Counted from the first letter of the stretch, positions 26,305 to 35,441 are shown. The stretch is DNA of 64,000 bases from Streptomyces sp. A0958 (GCF_004795035.1 NZ_SSBK01000001.1:1-64000); one strand, 5' to 3'. A program made the numbers and translations. Notes: generated by a model from the letters alone, not told the origin.

Positions 26305-26868
26305 TCAGCCCAACTGCCGGTAGCGCCCGCGGAAGTACGTCAGGGGACCGCTCTCCCCGCTCGGCACCCGCGCACCCAGCACCCGCCCGATCACCAGCGT
26401 GTGGTCGCCCGCCAGGACCCGCTGTTCGGTCCGGCACTCCAGCGTCGCGAGCGCGCCACCGACCAGCGGGGCCCCGGTGATCTCGCCGCGCGTGTACGGG
26501 ATGTCCTCGAACAGCAGCCGGTCGCTGATCCGGCCCTTCATCGCGAACCGCCCGGCGATGTGCCGCTGGCTCTCCGCCAGCACCGAGACCGCCCACAGCG
26601 GCTGCTCCGCCAGCAGGTCGTCCATCCGGGAGTCGTTGCGCAGGCTCACCATCACCAGCGGCGGGTCCAGCGACACCGACATGAAGGCGGTCGCGGTCAT
26701 GCCGACGTCCTCGCCGCGCCCGTCCTCGTCGAGCGGCGGCTCCTGGGCGGTGATCAGCACCACGCCGGCCGCCAGCCGGGCGAGGGCACCGCGGAACTCT
26801 TCGTTGCTCACCCCCTCAGCATGGGGGACGGGCTCGGTACGCGGGGTGGGGGGCTTCGTCTGCAACAC
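26305..26868 (-). CDS. Flavin reductase-family protein
   Basis: A 187-residue FMN-binding split-barrel protein. Features include the N-terminal FRGALARLAAGVVLIT, the flavin-contact segment MTATAFMSVSLDPPLVMVSL, and GDHTLVIGRVLG before the end. Such proteins supply reduced flavin to two-component monooxygenases or act as flavin reductases. No partner oxygenase is adjacent. It is convergent with arfB, and its upstream side faces the 189-bp palindromic element. Confidence 0.88.
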   Translation of the reverse strand: MLQTKPPTPRTEPVPHAEGVSNEEFRGALARLAAGVVLITAQEPPLDEDGRGEDVGMTATAFMSVSLDPPLVMVSLRNDSRMDDLLAEQPLWAVSVLAESQRHIAGRFAMKGRISDRLLFEDIPYTRGEITGAPLVGGALATLECRTEQRVLAGDHTLVIGRVLGARVPSGESGPLTYFRGRYRQLG

Positions 26869-26924
26869 ACCGGGAACGGTAGCCGCGCCCGGTATGCCCC
26901 CGCATCGGACCAGGGGACCAGCCG

Positions 26925-27113
26925 GGTCCTAGGCCCTGCCGTCAAATTCCCGTCTGCCGCGCGACGCCATGCACGCACTCTCGCCGCACCGGGCCCAGAC
27001 CCAAGTACATCCAGTACGAGGGTCTGGGCCCGGCACGCCGAGAGCACACACCTGACGCCGCGCGGCCCGCCCTCCGGGCGAACGACGGGAATTTGACGAC
27101 AGGTCCCAGGACC
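26925..27113. mobile_element. 189-bp palindromic MITE-like element
   Basis: Terminal inverted repeats of 30 nt (26925-26954 and 27084-27113) match at 27 positions and share GTCAAATTCCCGTC. Inner arms GGGCCCAGACCC (26991-27002) and GGGTCTGGGCCC (27020-27031) and most sequence between also pair, so the whole element can fold into one long hairpin. It encodes nothing credible. It sits between the flavin reductase gene and the cyclase gene. I recall similar palindromes in other Streptomyces genomes but cannot check. Confidence 0.8.
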
Positions 27114-27166
27114 GGCCGACGGCCCGACCTGCGGACGGGCCCGTCCCCGGCCTCTTTGCCATCTCT

Positions 27167-27255
27167 TGTGACTTGAGTCACAGAGCGCAATATTTGTTGA
27201 CCCTGTGTACCGGGTGCACAGCTCGCTGTGATTCAGTGGCCGTGACACTGCAGTA
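27167..27255. promoter_or_regulatory. Candidate BldD-type sites upstream of the diguanylate cyclase gene
   Basis: TGTGAC-TTGA-GTCACA (27167-27182) is a perfect palindrome close to the BldD box, although one base short in the centre. TGACACTGCAGTA (27243-27255) matches 7 of 9 fixed positions of the published-type consensus TnACnC(A/T)GnGTnA. BldD control of the orthologous cyclase gene is known; these exact sites are inferred. Confidence 0.4.
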
Positions 27256-27317
27256 AGTACGTCACGTACGTCGATATGAAACCTGGAGTGCTGTCGAGGT
27301 CTCGGGGAGTGCGAGCA

Positions 27318-28955
27318 ATGGAGGCCGAGTCGGAGCCGTACGTCCGCCTTGCGACGATGCGGCAGCTGCACCAGGCCGTCGCCGATCTCAACACGGCGCG
27401 GAGCCTGGCCGACACACTGCAGACCGTGGCCGACGGAATCGTCGCCGGTCTCGGCTACGAGCTGGCCTGCGTCAATCTCGTCCGCCCCGACGGCGATCTC
27501 GTCGTCGCCGCCTTCGCCGGCAACCACGCGGCCGAGGCCCTGATCACCGGCCGGGTCGGCTCCCGCGCCTCATGGGAACGCCGGCTCGCCATGGGCGAGA
27601 CATGGGACGAACTGCGCTTCATACCGCACACCGACGGCTGGGTCCTCCTCGACGACGACGTACCGCAGTGGCACACCGAGGGCCCCGAGCCCCGCTTCGA
27701 GGACGAGTGGCACCCGCAGGACCGGCTCTACGCCCCGATGTACGCCTCCGGCGGCGGCTCGGACCTCCTGGGCGTCATATCCGTCGACCGGCCCCGCAAC
27801 GGGCGCCGTCCGGGCGCCTGGGGGCGCGAGGCCCTTCAGATGTACGCCTCGCAGTCCGCCATCGCGATCAGCAACGCGAGGCTCCGGGCCAACATGCAGC
27901 GGGCCCTGGTCCGCCTGGAGCGCGAACAGCAGGCGCTGCGGGCCAGTGAGGAGTCCTTCCGCCAGGCATTCGAGTACGCCCCCAGCGGCATGGCGATCGC
28001 CGAGATGGGCGGCGACCAGCACGGGCGGCTGCTGCGGACCAACGACGCGCTGTGCCGGCTGCTGGGCCGCCCCGCCTCGGTGCTGCGCCGCTACTCCTTC
28101 GCCGACCTGGTCCACCCCGAGGACATCGGCACCCTGCTCCGCACCTCCGCCGAGGGGGGCCGCGCCGAGCTGCGCCTAGGCCGCCGGGACGGCACCCATC
28201 TCTGGGTCTCGCTGCGCAACTCCGTCGTCGCGGACACCGCGGACGGGCCGCGCTTCCTGCTGACGCACGTCGAGGACATAGAGGAACGCAAGCGCCACGA
28301 ACTGAACCTCGCCCACCGCGCCTCGCACGACGCGCTGACCGGGCTGCCCAACAGCGCGGAGCTGCGGGCCCGGCTCGGGGCCCGGCTGTGCAACCGCCCG
28401 CACGCGGTGGCGACCACCGACGTGGAGGCGCTGGACGCGGCGTACGGGGACGTGGACGACGCGCGGGCGCAGGGCTTCGCGCCGGGCGGTCCGGGCGCGG
28501 GCCCGTTCGACCACCATGTGCACGCGGTGGCGCCGGACACGGCGCACGACGACGGCGCGAAGGGGCTCGCGGTCCTCTTCTGCGACCTGGACGGCTTCAA
28601 GTCGATCAACGACCGCTTCGGGCACCACACGGGTGACGCGGTCCTCATCGAGGTGGCCCGCCGGCTCACCACGTGTGTACGGGACGGGGACACCGTCGCC
28701 CGGCTCGGGGGTGACGAATTCGTCGTCCTCGCGGACGGTCTGGGCGCGGCGGACGCCGCGGACCTGGCGGTACGCCTGCGGAACGCGATCATTCCGCCGA
28801 TCCGGGTCGACGGGCGCGCGGTGCGGGTCGGGGCGAGTTTCGGCATCGGCTGGGCGGCCTGCGGGATGACGGCCGAAGAGGTGCTGCGCTCCGCCGACCA
28901 GCGGATGTACATCGAGAAGCGGTCGCGTTCGAAGGTTCACCGCAGGGCCGGCTGA
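27318..28955 (+). CDS. cdgB: Diguanylate cyclase (GAF-PAS-GGDEF), CdgB-like
   Basis: Makes cyclic di-GMP, which controls development in Streptomyces. 545 residues: a GAF-like sensor (about 15-200), a PAS/PAC domain (about 210-335, ending THVEDIEERKR), then a GGDEF domain (335-540) with the intact active site RLGGDEF and the product-inhibition I-site RDGD five residues before it. An insertion of about 70 residues separates DALTGLPN from LFCDLDGFK. GGGGAG eight bases before ATG 27318 favours this start; ATG 27276 lacks a ribosome-binding site. By context and domain order it is the orthologue of S. coelicolor CdgB. Confidence 0.88.
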   Translation: MEAESEPYVRLATMRQLHQAVADLNTARSLADTLQTVADGIVAGLGYELACVNLVRPDGDLVVAAFAGNHAAEALITGRVGSRASWERRLAMGETWDELRFIPHTDGWVLLDDDVPQWHTEGPEPRFEDEWHPQDRLYAPMYASGGGSDLLGVISVDRPRNGRRPGAWGREALQMYASQSAIAISNARLRANMQRALVRLEREQQALRASEESFRQAFEYAPSGMAIAEMGGDQHGRLLRTNDALCRLLGRPASVLRRYSFADLVHPEDIGTLLRTSAEGGRAELRLGRRDGTHLWVSLRNSVVADTADGPRFLLTHVEDIEERKRHELNLAHRASHDALTGLPNSAELRARLGARLCNRPHAVATTDVEALDAAYGDVDDARAQGFAPGGPGAGPFDHHVHAVAPDTAHDDGAKGLAVLFCDLDGFKSINDRFGHHTGDAVLIEVARRLTTCVRDGDTVARLGGDEFVVLADGLGAADAADLAVRLRNAIIPPIRVDGRAVRVGASFGIGWAACGMTAEEVLRSADQRMYIEKRSRSKVHRRAG

Positions 28956-29098
28956 CGTTTGCCGCCCCTTCCCCGCCCCGGTTCCCGCCGCCACCTGCGG
29001 CAATTCTTGGCGTGGTCCATTCGGGGTAGGCTCGGCCGGTCGGCGACGGCTGGCGATATTCGGCGACGGCCGGCGACATGGTGAGGAGTGACCCAGGG

Positions 29099-30079
29099 AT
29101 GGCCGGGAACAACGGCGCGAGCACACCCGAGGACGACGATCCGTTCGGCTACCTCTACGAGGACGGGCAGGCGGCCGGTGCGCAGCCGCCGGGGCAGGGC
29201 GGTTACGGCTACCCGGGCCCCGCCGCTCAGCCGGGTGTGCCCCGGACCTCGTACAACCAGGTGCGGACCGTCGGCGAGCGCCAGTACGGGCAGCAGGTGC
29301 CTCACCAGCAGGCGTACGGGCAGCCGCAGGCGCCCTACGGCCAGCCGAACGGCCAGTACGGCCAGCCCGGCCCGCAGTACGCGGCCCCGGAGACGTATCC
29401 GGGGGGTGCGGCCAGGGCGCAGGCGCCGCAGCAGGGCGGACGTGGCGGTTCCGGCAAGGGCGGTCCGAACACCAAGGGTCTGCTGATCGCCGCGGTCGCG
29501 GTGGTCGCGGTGGTGCTCGTCGGCATCGGTGCGGCGCTGCTGACGAGCGACGGCAACAAGGACAAGAAGGCCGAGGCCACGTCGTCCGAGGGTCCGGGCT
29601 CGCAGGTCGAGGAGTCCCCGACGCCCGAGCCGTCCTCGAGCTCATCGGCCCCGGTCGAGCTGCCGGAGCAGGACGCGGCGTCGCTGAAGCTGGGCGGCAC
29701 GGCGCAGCTCGACAACTCGGTGAAGGGTGCCAAGAGCGCCAGCGGCCAGTACATCAACCTCAACGAGGTGGGCCGGTCGGCGACCTGGTCGGTGGAGGTG
29801 CCGGAGGCCGGCGAGTACACGCTGTTCGTGACGTACGGCGTGCCGGGCAAGGACGCGAAGACGTCCCTGACGGTCAACTCCGAGGACCCGCGCGGCATCA
29901 ACATGAAGAACTACGCCAACGCCCCCGAGGGCGATCTGGAGAAGGGCTGGACGACGACGTACGCCTACGTCAACCTCGTCAAGGGCGAGAACACGCTGGC
30001 GATCTCGTGCAACGAGGGTGACGAGTGCGACGCCAACCTCGACCAGCTGTCGCTGAAGGCGGGTCACCAGACCCGCTGA
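29099..30079 (+). CDS. Membrane protein with C-terminal carbohydrate-binding-like domain
   Basis: 326 residues. A cytoplasmic Pro/Gln/Gly/Tyr-rich region (residues 1-120, repeats of GQPxxPYG type) precedes one transmembrane helix (LLIAAVAVVAVVLVGIGAALL, about 133-153) and a Ser/Pro/Glu linker. The extracellular domain (about 195-326: GQYINLNEVGRSATWSVEVPEAGEYTLFVTYG) has the beta-sandwich pattern of CBM6/CBM35-type modules. ATG 29099 is preferred over ATG 29078. It follows cdgB in the same direction. Confidence 0.72.
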   Translation: MAGNNGASTPEDDDPFGYLYEDGQAAGAQPPGQGGYGYPGPAAQPGVPRTSYNQVRTVGERQYGQQVPHQQAYGQPQAPYGQPNGQYGQPGPQYAAPETYPGGAARAQAPQQGGRGGSGKGGPNTKGLLIAAVAVVAVVLVGIGAALLTSDGNKDKKAEATSSEGPGSQVEESPTPEPSSSSSAPVELPEQDAASLKLGGTAQLDNSVKGAKSASGQYINLNEVGRSATWSVEVPEAGEYTLFVTYGVPGKDAKTSLTVNSEDPRGINMKNYANAPEGDLEKGWTTTYAYVNLVKGENTLAISCNEGDECDANLDQLSLKAGHQTR

Positions 30080-30101
30080 CCGGCCTTCGCATCCGGGCAT
30101 C

Positions 30102-30133
30102 GCGGCCCCCTCGCCTCCGGGCGAGGGGGCCGC
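30102..30133. terminator. Bidirectional terminator
   Basis: GCGGCCCCCTCGCC (30102-30115) and GGCGAGGGGGCCGC (30120-30133), perfect, with a 4-nt loop. It lies between convergent genes ending at 30079 and 30161. Confidence 0.85.
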
Positions 30134-30160
30134 TCCGGTCTCCGGCCGTACGGGGTCGGC

Positions 30161-31012
30161 TCAGCCCATCAGGGCGAGGAAGCCGGCCACGGTCGCGGCC
30201 ATCGCCTCGCGGCCGGGGGCGATGTACTTGCGGGGGTCGACGCCGGTGGTGTTCTCGGCCAGGTGGGTGCGTACGGCGCCGGTGAACGCGGTGTTCAGGG
30301 CGGTGCCGACGTTGATCTTGACCATGCCGGACGAGGCGACGGCCTGGCGGATCTCGCCGTCCGGGACGCCGCTGGAGCCGTGCAGGACGAGGGGGACGGG
30401 GACGGCGTCGCGCAGCCGGCCGATCAGCTCGTGGTCCAGGGCGGCGGTGCGCTCGGTCATGGCGTGCGAGGAGCCGACCGCGACGGCCAGGGCGTCCACG
30501 CCGGTGGCGGCGACGTACGCGGCGGCCTCGGCCGGGTCGGTGCGCACACCGGGGGCGTGGGCGTCGAGCGGGGCCTCGCCCTCCTTGCCGCCGACCTTGC
30601 CGAGTTCGGCCTCGATCCAGATACCGCGCTTGTGGCCCCAGGCGACGGCTTCGGCGGTGGCCCGGACGTTGTCCTCGTAAGCGAGCTTGGAGGCGTCGAA
30701 CATCACCGAGCCGAAGCCCTCGTCGTGGGCCCGGTGCAGCAGGTCCACGGACTCGACGTGGTCGAGGTGCAGGGCGAGCGGGGCGCTGGAGGTGCGGGCG
30801 ACGGCGGCGGCCGCGGCGGCGATGGCGGTGAGCCGGCCGCCGTGGAACTTCACGGCGTTCTCGGAGACCTGGAGGATGGCGGGGGCTCCGGCGCGTTCGG
30901 CGCCGGTGGCGATGGCCTCCGCGTGTTCCAGCGTGATGACGTTGAAGGCGGCGATCCCGCGTCCCTGGGCCTGGGCGGCGGAGACGAGTTCACCGGTGCT
31001 GACGAGCGGCAT
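30161..31012 (-). CDS. Class II fructose/tagatose-bisphosphate aldolase
   Basis: 283 residues of the GatY/KbaY/FbaA fold. The zinc ligands are His in LALHLDHVES, the Glu/His region, GSSHAMT and LVLHGSSGV; the phosphate site is KINVGTALN. It cleaves a ketose 1,6-bisphosphate to dihydroxyacetone phosphate and glyceraldehyde 3-phosphate. Neighbours (PfkB kinase, NagA, ROK kinase, SIS isomerase) suggest tagatose-1,6-bisphosphate from aminosugars as substrate. It is the last gene of the minus-strand run, 93 bp after the kinase gene. Confidence 0.85.
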   Translation of the reverse strand: MPLVSTGELVSAAQAQGRGIAAFNVITLEHAEAIATGAERAGAPAILQVSENAVKFHGGRLTAIAAAAAAVARTSSAPLALHLDHVESVDLLHRAHDEGFGSVMFDASKLAYEDNVRATAEAVAWGHKRGIWIEAELGKVGGKEGEAPLDAHAPGVRTDPAEAAAYVAATGVDALAVAVGSSHAMTERTAALDHELIGRLRDAVPVPLVLHGSSGVPDGEIRQAVASSGMVKINVGTALNTAFTGAVRTHLAENTTGVDPRKYIAPGREAMAATVAGFLALMG

Positions 31013-31105
31013 GGCTGACCTCTGTTGTTTCCCCGGGCCCGGCGGGCGGTCCCGGTGCGGGGCGGGGCGCGGCGTACGGGCCGCTCCCGCTTGCTGGTGC
31101 GGCCG

Positions 31106-32050
31106 TCAGGCCGCTCCTGGTCCGTGTTCCTCGATGGCGACGCGCGGCAGCAGCTCCTCGTACGCCGTGCGGTCGAAGTCGCCCGCGGTGGGGGCCAGGA
31201 CGGTCGCCGTCGACAGTGCCACCGCCCGGCGCAGCCGGTCCGGCCAGCTCAGGGACTCGACGAGGCCGGACAGCAGCCCGGCCACCGCGGAGTCGCCCGC
31301 TCCGGTCGGGTTGCCCTTGACGGGGGCGGGCGGCGAGGCCCGCCAGACGCCGTCCGGGGTGACGGCCAGCATGCCGTCCGGGCCGAGCGACGCGATGACC
31401 CCGTGGGCGCCGCGGCGGCGGGCGTCGCGGGTGGCGCGCAGGGGTTCGCGGGAGCCGGTGAGCTGGGCGAGCTCGTCGGCGTTCGGCTTGATCAGGTCGG
31501 GCCGGGCGGCGATGCCCCGGCGCAGTGGTTCGCCGCTGGTGTCCAGGAGGACGGGGACGCCGGCGGTGCGGGCGAGCCGGACGAGTTCGGCGTAGGCGCC
31601 GACGTGGATGCCGGGCGGGAGGCTGCCGCACAGGGCGACGGCGTCGGCGGTGTCCAGGAGCCCCGCGTACGTGCCGAGGAAGGCGGTCCACTCGTCGGTG
31701 GTGACGTGCGGTCCCGGTTCGTTGAACTGGGTGGTGTCGCCGGTGGTGCCGTCGACGACCGCGAGGGTGCGGCGGGTGTCGCCGGAGACGGGGACGAGCG
31801 CGTCGGTGAGGTCGGCGTTCTGCCGGGGGAGTGCGGCGAGCAGGTCGCGCAGGACGGCTCCGGTGGTGCCGCCGGCGAAGCCGGTGACGACGGTGTCGTG
31901 GCCGAGGGCGGTGAGGACGCGGGCGACGTTGAGGCCCTTGCCGCCGGGGCGTTCGGAGAGGTCGGTGACGCGGTGGCTGGAGTGCGGGACGAGGGCGGGG
32001 ACGCCGTAGGTCAGGTCGAGTGCCGTGTTCAGCGTGACCGTGAGGATCAC
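31106..32050 (-). CDS. 1-phosphofructokinase-family (PfkB) hexose kinase
   Basis: 314 residues. PfkB signatures are present: RPGGKGLNVARVL near residue 34 and the catalytic NPTGAGDSAVAGLLSG near 250. The subfamily (LacC/FruK-like) phosphorylates a sugar phosphate such as tagatose 6-phosphate or fructose 1-phosphate to the bisphosphate. The adjacent GatY-type aldolase and NagA/NagK favour tagatose 6-phosphate. GTG start at 32050. Confidence 0.87.
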   Translation of the reverse strand: MILTVTLNTALDLTYGVPALVPHSSHRVTDLSERPGGKGLNVARVLTALGHDTVVTGFAGGTTGAVLRDLLAALPRQNADLTDALVPVSGDTRRTLAVVDGTTGDTTQFNEPGPHVTTDEWTAFLGTYAGLLDTADAVALCGSLPPGIHVGAYAELVRLARTAGVPVLLDTSGEPLRRGIAARPDLIKPNADELAQLTGSREPLRATRDARRRGAHGVIASLGPDGMLAVTPDGVWRASPPAPVKGNPTGAGDSAVAGLLSGLVESLSWPDRLRRAVALSTATVLAPTAGDFDRTAYEELLPRVAIEEHGPGAA

Positions 32051-32227
32051 CTCGGCCGCCCCTTCGATCCGTGCTGAGCGCTGATTCCTTGCCGGAATGC
32101 GCTTTCCGTGCTGGTTTCCCAGGCGATCATGCCAAAGGGAGGGGCGGTCGGCCCAGACTTCCGGGCCAACCGCCGTCTCTTCGTTACGTGTTCAACTCGC
32201 CCTGGTCCGCTCCGGTCTGTGCGGGTG

Positions 32228-33382
32228 TCAGGCGGTCTGCGGCTGGATGATCCACTCGCCCTTGCGCATGACGCCCTTGAGCCGGAAGTCCTCGTCCAGG
32301 ACGACCAGGTCGGCGTCCTTGCCGGGTTCCAGCGAGCCGACCTTGTCGTACACGCCGAGGAGCCGGGCGGGGTTGGCGGAGATGGACTGCACGACGTCCT
32401 CGACCGGGATGCGGTCGATGGTCACGGCCCGGTGGAAGGCGGTGTCCAGGGTGAGGGTGGAGCCGGCGATGGAGTTGCCCTCGACGAGCCGGGCGACGCC
32501 GTTCTCGACGTTCACGGCGAGCGGGCCGAGCTGGTAGCGGCCGTCGCCGAAGCCGGCCGCGTCCATGGCGTCGGTGATCAGGGCGACGCGGTGGGCGCCC
32601 GCGTGGTGGTAGGCGAGGCCGAGTGCGGCGGGGTGCAGGTGCGTGCCGTCGTTGATCAGCTCGACGGTGATCCGCTCGTCCTCCAGGAGGGCGGCGATCG
32701 GGCCGGGTGCGCGGTGGCCGAGTCCGGGCATCGCGTTGTAGAGGTGCGTGGCGACGGTGGCGCCGGCGTCGATCGCCTCGACGGTCTGCTCGTAGGTGGC
32801 GTCGGTGTGGCCGATGGCCGCGATGACGCCGTGCTCGGCGAGCAGGCGTACGGAGTCGATGCCGCCGGGCAGTTCGGTGGCGAGCGTGAACATCTTCGCG
32901 GTGCCGCGCGCGGCGTCCATCAGCTTGCGGACCTCGGCCGGGTCCGGGTGGCGCAGCAGGGCCTCGCTGTGGGCGCCCTTGCGGCAGGGGGAGATGAAGG
33001 GGCCTTCGAAGTGGATGCCGGCGAGGTCGCCCTGTTCGACCAGTTCGGAGAGTATGCCGGCGCGCTCGGCGAGGAAGTCCATCTCGCCGGTGACGGTGGA
33101 GGCGACCAGGGTGGTGGTGCCGTGCTCGCGGTGGGTGCGGACGCCGGTGAGGACGTCCTCGACGGTGCCGGAGGTGAAGGAGCCGCCGCCGCCGCCGTGG
33201 TTGTGCATGTCCACGAAGCCGGGGACGATCCAGTGGCCGGAGAGGTCCAGGGTGGGGGCGTCCTCGGCCCGGCTGCCGGAGATGCGGGTGCCTTCTACGG
33301 TCACCCGGCCGTCCTCGACGGTGCCGGTGGGCAGTACCACCCGGGCTCCTGCGAGAACGGTGCTGTCTGCGCGTCCGGCCAT
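32228..33382 (-). CDS. nagA: N-acetylglucosamine-6-phosphate deacetylase
   Basis: 384 residues of the amidohydrolase superfamily. The metal-site motif is PGFVDMHNHGGGG, followed by HFEGPFISP and AIGHTDATYEQ, and the catalytic Asp in ALITDAMDAAG. It removes acetate from GlcNAc-6P (or GalNAc-6P). The start MAGRADSTV overlaps the stop of nagK by one base (TGATG), so the two are translationally coupled. It is controlled with nagK from a dre site at 34343. Confidence 0.94.
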   Translation of the reverse strand: MAGRADSTVLAGARVVLPTGTVEDGRVTVEGTRISGSRAEDAPTLDLSGHWIVPGFVDMHNHGGGGGSFTSGTVEDVLTGVRTHREHGTTTLVASTVTGEMDFLAERAGILSELVEQGDLAGIHFEGPFISPCRKGAHSEALLRHPDPAEVRKLMDAARGTAKMFTLATELPGGIDSVRLLAEHGVIAAIGHTDATYEQTVEAIDAGATVATHLYNAMPGLGHRAPGPIAALLEDERITVELINDGTHLHPAALGLAYHHAGAHRVALITDAMDAAGFGDGRYQLGPLAVNVENGVARLVEGNSIAGSTLTLDTAFHRAVTIDRIPVEDVVQSISANPARLLGVYDKVGSLEPGKDADLVVLDEDFRLKGVMRKGEWIIQPQTA

Positions 33383-34314
33383 CAGGCGGATACCTCCGTG
33401 GAGAGAAGATCCCAGGCGAGCAGCCCTGCGCCCAGGCATCCGGCGGTGTCCCCGAGGGCCGCCGGGACGATGTGGGGCAGCTTCTGGAACGTGACGCGTT
33501 CCTCGACGGCCGCACGGAGTGGTGTGAACAAGGTTTCCCCGGCCTCGGCGAGCCCGCCACCGATGATGAGCGTGCGCGGGTCCAGCAGGGTGAGCGCGGT
33601 GACGAGGCCGGCGGCGAGCGCGTCGACGGCGTCGCGCCAGACCGCGACGGCCTTCGGGTCGCCCGATTCGACGGCCTTGGCGCAGTCGGCGGCGTCCGCC
33701 TTCGGGTCGCCGGAGGCGGCCGCCCAGGCGCGGCTGACGGCGGAGGCGGAGGCCAGGGTCTCCAGGCAGCCGCGCTGGCCGCAGCCGCAGTCCGGGCCGT
33801 CCGGCCGGATCACGATGTGACCGATCTCTCCGGCGTAGCCGTGGGCGCCCTCTTCGATCGCGCCCGCGATGCCGATGGCCCCGGCGATCCCGGTGCCGAG
33901 CGGGATGAACAGGAAGCGGTCGGCGCCCTTGCCGGCGCCGATCCGGCCCTCGGCGAGGCCGCCGGTCCTGACGTCGTGGCCGAGTGCCACGGGCACCCCG
34001 CCGAGCCGTTCGCCGAGGAGCCGGCGCATGGGTACGTCACGCCAGCCCAGGTTGGAGGCGTAGACGGCGATGCCGTGCTCGGCGTCCACGATGCCGGGCA
34101 CGGCGACGCCGGCCGCGAGGGCGCTCTCGCCGAAGTGCTTCTCGCCGTGGGCGCGCAGGTCGGCGGCGAAGGCGAGGATCGACTCCACGACGGCGTCGGG
34201 CCCGCGCTCTCTGCCGGTCGCGCGCCGTGCCTCGTAGAGCAGGGCGCCATCGGCCCCGACCAGTGCGGCCTTCATTCCGGTGCCGCCCACATCGAGGGCG
34301 ATGACGTGTTTCAC
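33382..34314 (-). CDS. nagK: ROK-family N-acetylhexosamine kinase
   Basis: 310 residues. The ATP-binding DVGGTGMKAALV lies at residues 8-19, the ROK motif includes AGEIGHIVI and the zinc cluster CGCGQRGCLE. It phosphorylates GlcNAc (and possibly GalNAc) taken up by ABC transport. It is the first gene of the nagK-nagA pair. A dre site 28 bp upstream indicates DasR repression, consistent with the experimentally known regulation of nagKA in S. coelicolor. Confidence 0.92.
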   Translation of the reverse strand: MKHVIALDVGGTGMKAALVGADGALLYEARRATGRERGPDAVVESILAFAADLRAHGEKHFGESALAAGVAVPGIVDAEHGIAVYASNLGWRDVPMRRLLGERLGGVPVALGHDVRTGGLAEGRIGAGKGADRFLFIPLGTGIAGAIGIAGAIEEGAHGYAGEIGHIVIRPDGPDCGCGQRGCLETLASASAVSRAWAAASGDPKADAADCAKAVESGDPKAVAVWRDAVDALAAGLVTALTLLDPRTLIIGGGLAEAGETLFTPLRAAVEERVTFQKLPHIVPAALGDTAGCLGAGLLAWDLLSTEVSA

Positions 34315-34342
34315 GGGAGACAGTTTCGCCCGAGGAACCCCA

Positions 34343-34358
34343 AAAGGTCTAGTCCACT
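34343..34358. promoter_or_regulatory. dre (DasR) site upstream of nagKA
   Basis: AAAGGTCTAGTCCACT matches 13 of 16 positions of the dre consensus ACTGGTCTAGACCACT. It lies 28 bp upstream of nagK. Confidence 0.8.
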
Positions 34359-34430
34359 ATCGCTGTTTGTTGCGCATCCATACAAAATCCCCGGTACCGG
34401 TTACGGGGATCGGCCCGGATTGTCGAGAAC

Positions 34431-34453
34431 GGCCCCCGGTCCGGTCGGGGGCC
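34431..34453 (-). terminator. Terminator of the SIS isomerase gene
   Basis: GGCCCCCG (34431-34438) and CGGGGGCC (34446-34453) with a 7-nt loop, directly downstream of the minus-strand stop at 34458. Confidence 0.65.
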
Positions 34454-34457
34454 CGGC

Positions 34458-35366
34458 TCAGCCCGGCAGGATCACGCTGCGCGACAGATTGCGCGGATGG
34501 TCCGGGTCGTACCCCTTCGACTCGGCCAGCACCACCGCGAGCCGCTGCGCCCGGATCAGGTCGGCCATCGGGTCCGCCGACCGGTGGGCGACCAGTGTCC
34601 CGCCGACCGCCGCCACCTCGCCCGCCAGCCCCTCGGGCAGGGCGCCGAAGACCCAGGCCACCCGGTTCGGCCCGGTGATCGAGATCGGGCCGTGGCGGTA
34701 CTCCATCGCCGGGTACGACTCGGTCCAGGCGCCCGCCGCCTCGCGCATCTTCAGCCCCGCCTCCTGGGCCAGGCCGTACGTCCAGCCGCGCCCCAGGAAC
34801 GTCCACTGCTCGGCCGCGACCACCGCCTCGTCCAGCGGCTCGGTCACCGCCAGCTCCGCGTCCACGGCCGCCTCGGCGACGGTCTTCACGCCCGCTGGAA
34901 GCGGACCCGCCGCCTCCAGGCCCGCCCGCAGGAAGGCGAGCGCGGTGGTGGCGAACCGGGTCTGGACCACCGACTCCTCGTCGGCCCAGTCCAGCACGGC
35001 CACCACGTCGGCCGCCTCCATGACGGGCGTCTTCGGGTCGGCGGTCAGCGCGACGGTGGCCGTCCTCCCGCGCAGCTCGCCCAGGAGCGCCAGCACCTCG
35101 CTCGTCGTACCGGAACGGGTGATCGCCACCACCCGGTCGTACGGCCGCCCGGCGGGGAACTCCGACGAGGCGTACGCGTCGGTCTCGCCCTGACCGGCGG
35201 CCTCCCGCAGCGCCGCGTAGGCGATGGCCATGAACCAGGAGGTGCCGCACCCGGTGACGGCGACCCGCTCGCCCGGCCGCGGCAGCCCCTCGAACTCCGC
35301 GCCCGCCTGCGCGGCGCGCCGCCAGCAGCTGGGCTGGGTGGCAATTTCAGATGCGGTACGGGACAT
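34458..35366 (-). CDS. SIS-domain sugar isomerase/deaminase (AgaS-like)
   Basis: 302 residues with two SIS domains, as in the isomerase half of GlmS and in AgaS. The phosphosugar sites are VTGCGTSWFMA, TRSGTTSEVL and GRGWTYGLAQEAGLKMREA, then SYPAMEYRHGP. It is predicted to deaminate/isomerise galactosamine- or glucosamine-6-phosphate. Start MSRTASEIA has AAGGAG nine bases upstream; the frame extending to 35456 would overlap the dre site. It is divergent from the solute-binding protein and upstream of nagKA in the same direction. Confidence 0.85.
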   Translation of the reverse strand: MSRTASEIATQPSCWRRAAQAGAEFEGLPRPGERVAVTGCGTSWFMAIAYAALREAAGQGETDAYASSEFPAGRPYDRVVAITRSGTTSEVLALLGELRGRTATVALTADPKTPVMEAADVVAVLDWADEESVVQTRFATTALAFLRAGLEAAGPLPAGVKTVAEAAVDAELAVTEPLDEAVVAAEQWTFLGRGWTYGLAQEAGLKMREAAGAWTESYPAMEYRHGPISITGPNRVAWVFGALPEGLAGEVAAVGGTLVAHRSADPMADLIRAQRLAVVLAESKGYDPDHPRNLSRSVILPG

Positions 35367-35441
35367 GCGGGACGGCTCCTTGCGGCTGGGCGGGTGGGGC
35401 TGCGGGAGGGACGACTCGGCGGTATCGGTGACGCCCGGGCT

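Noticed and set aside
27116..27190. Short minus-strand frames beside the palindromic element
   Set aside because: They are created by the repeat sequence itself and have no protein-like composition.
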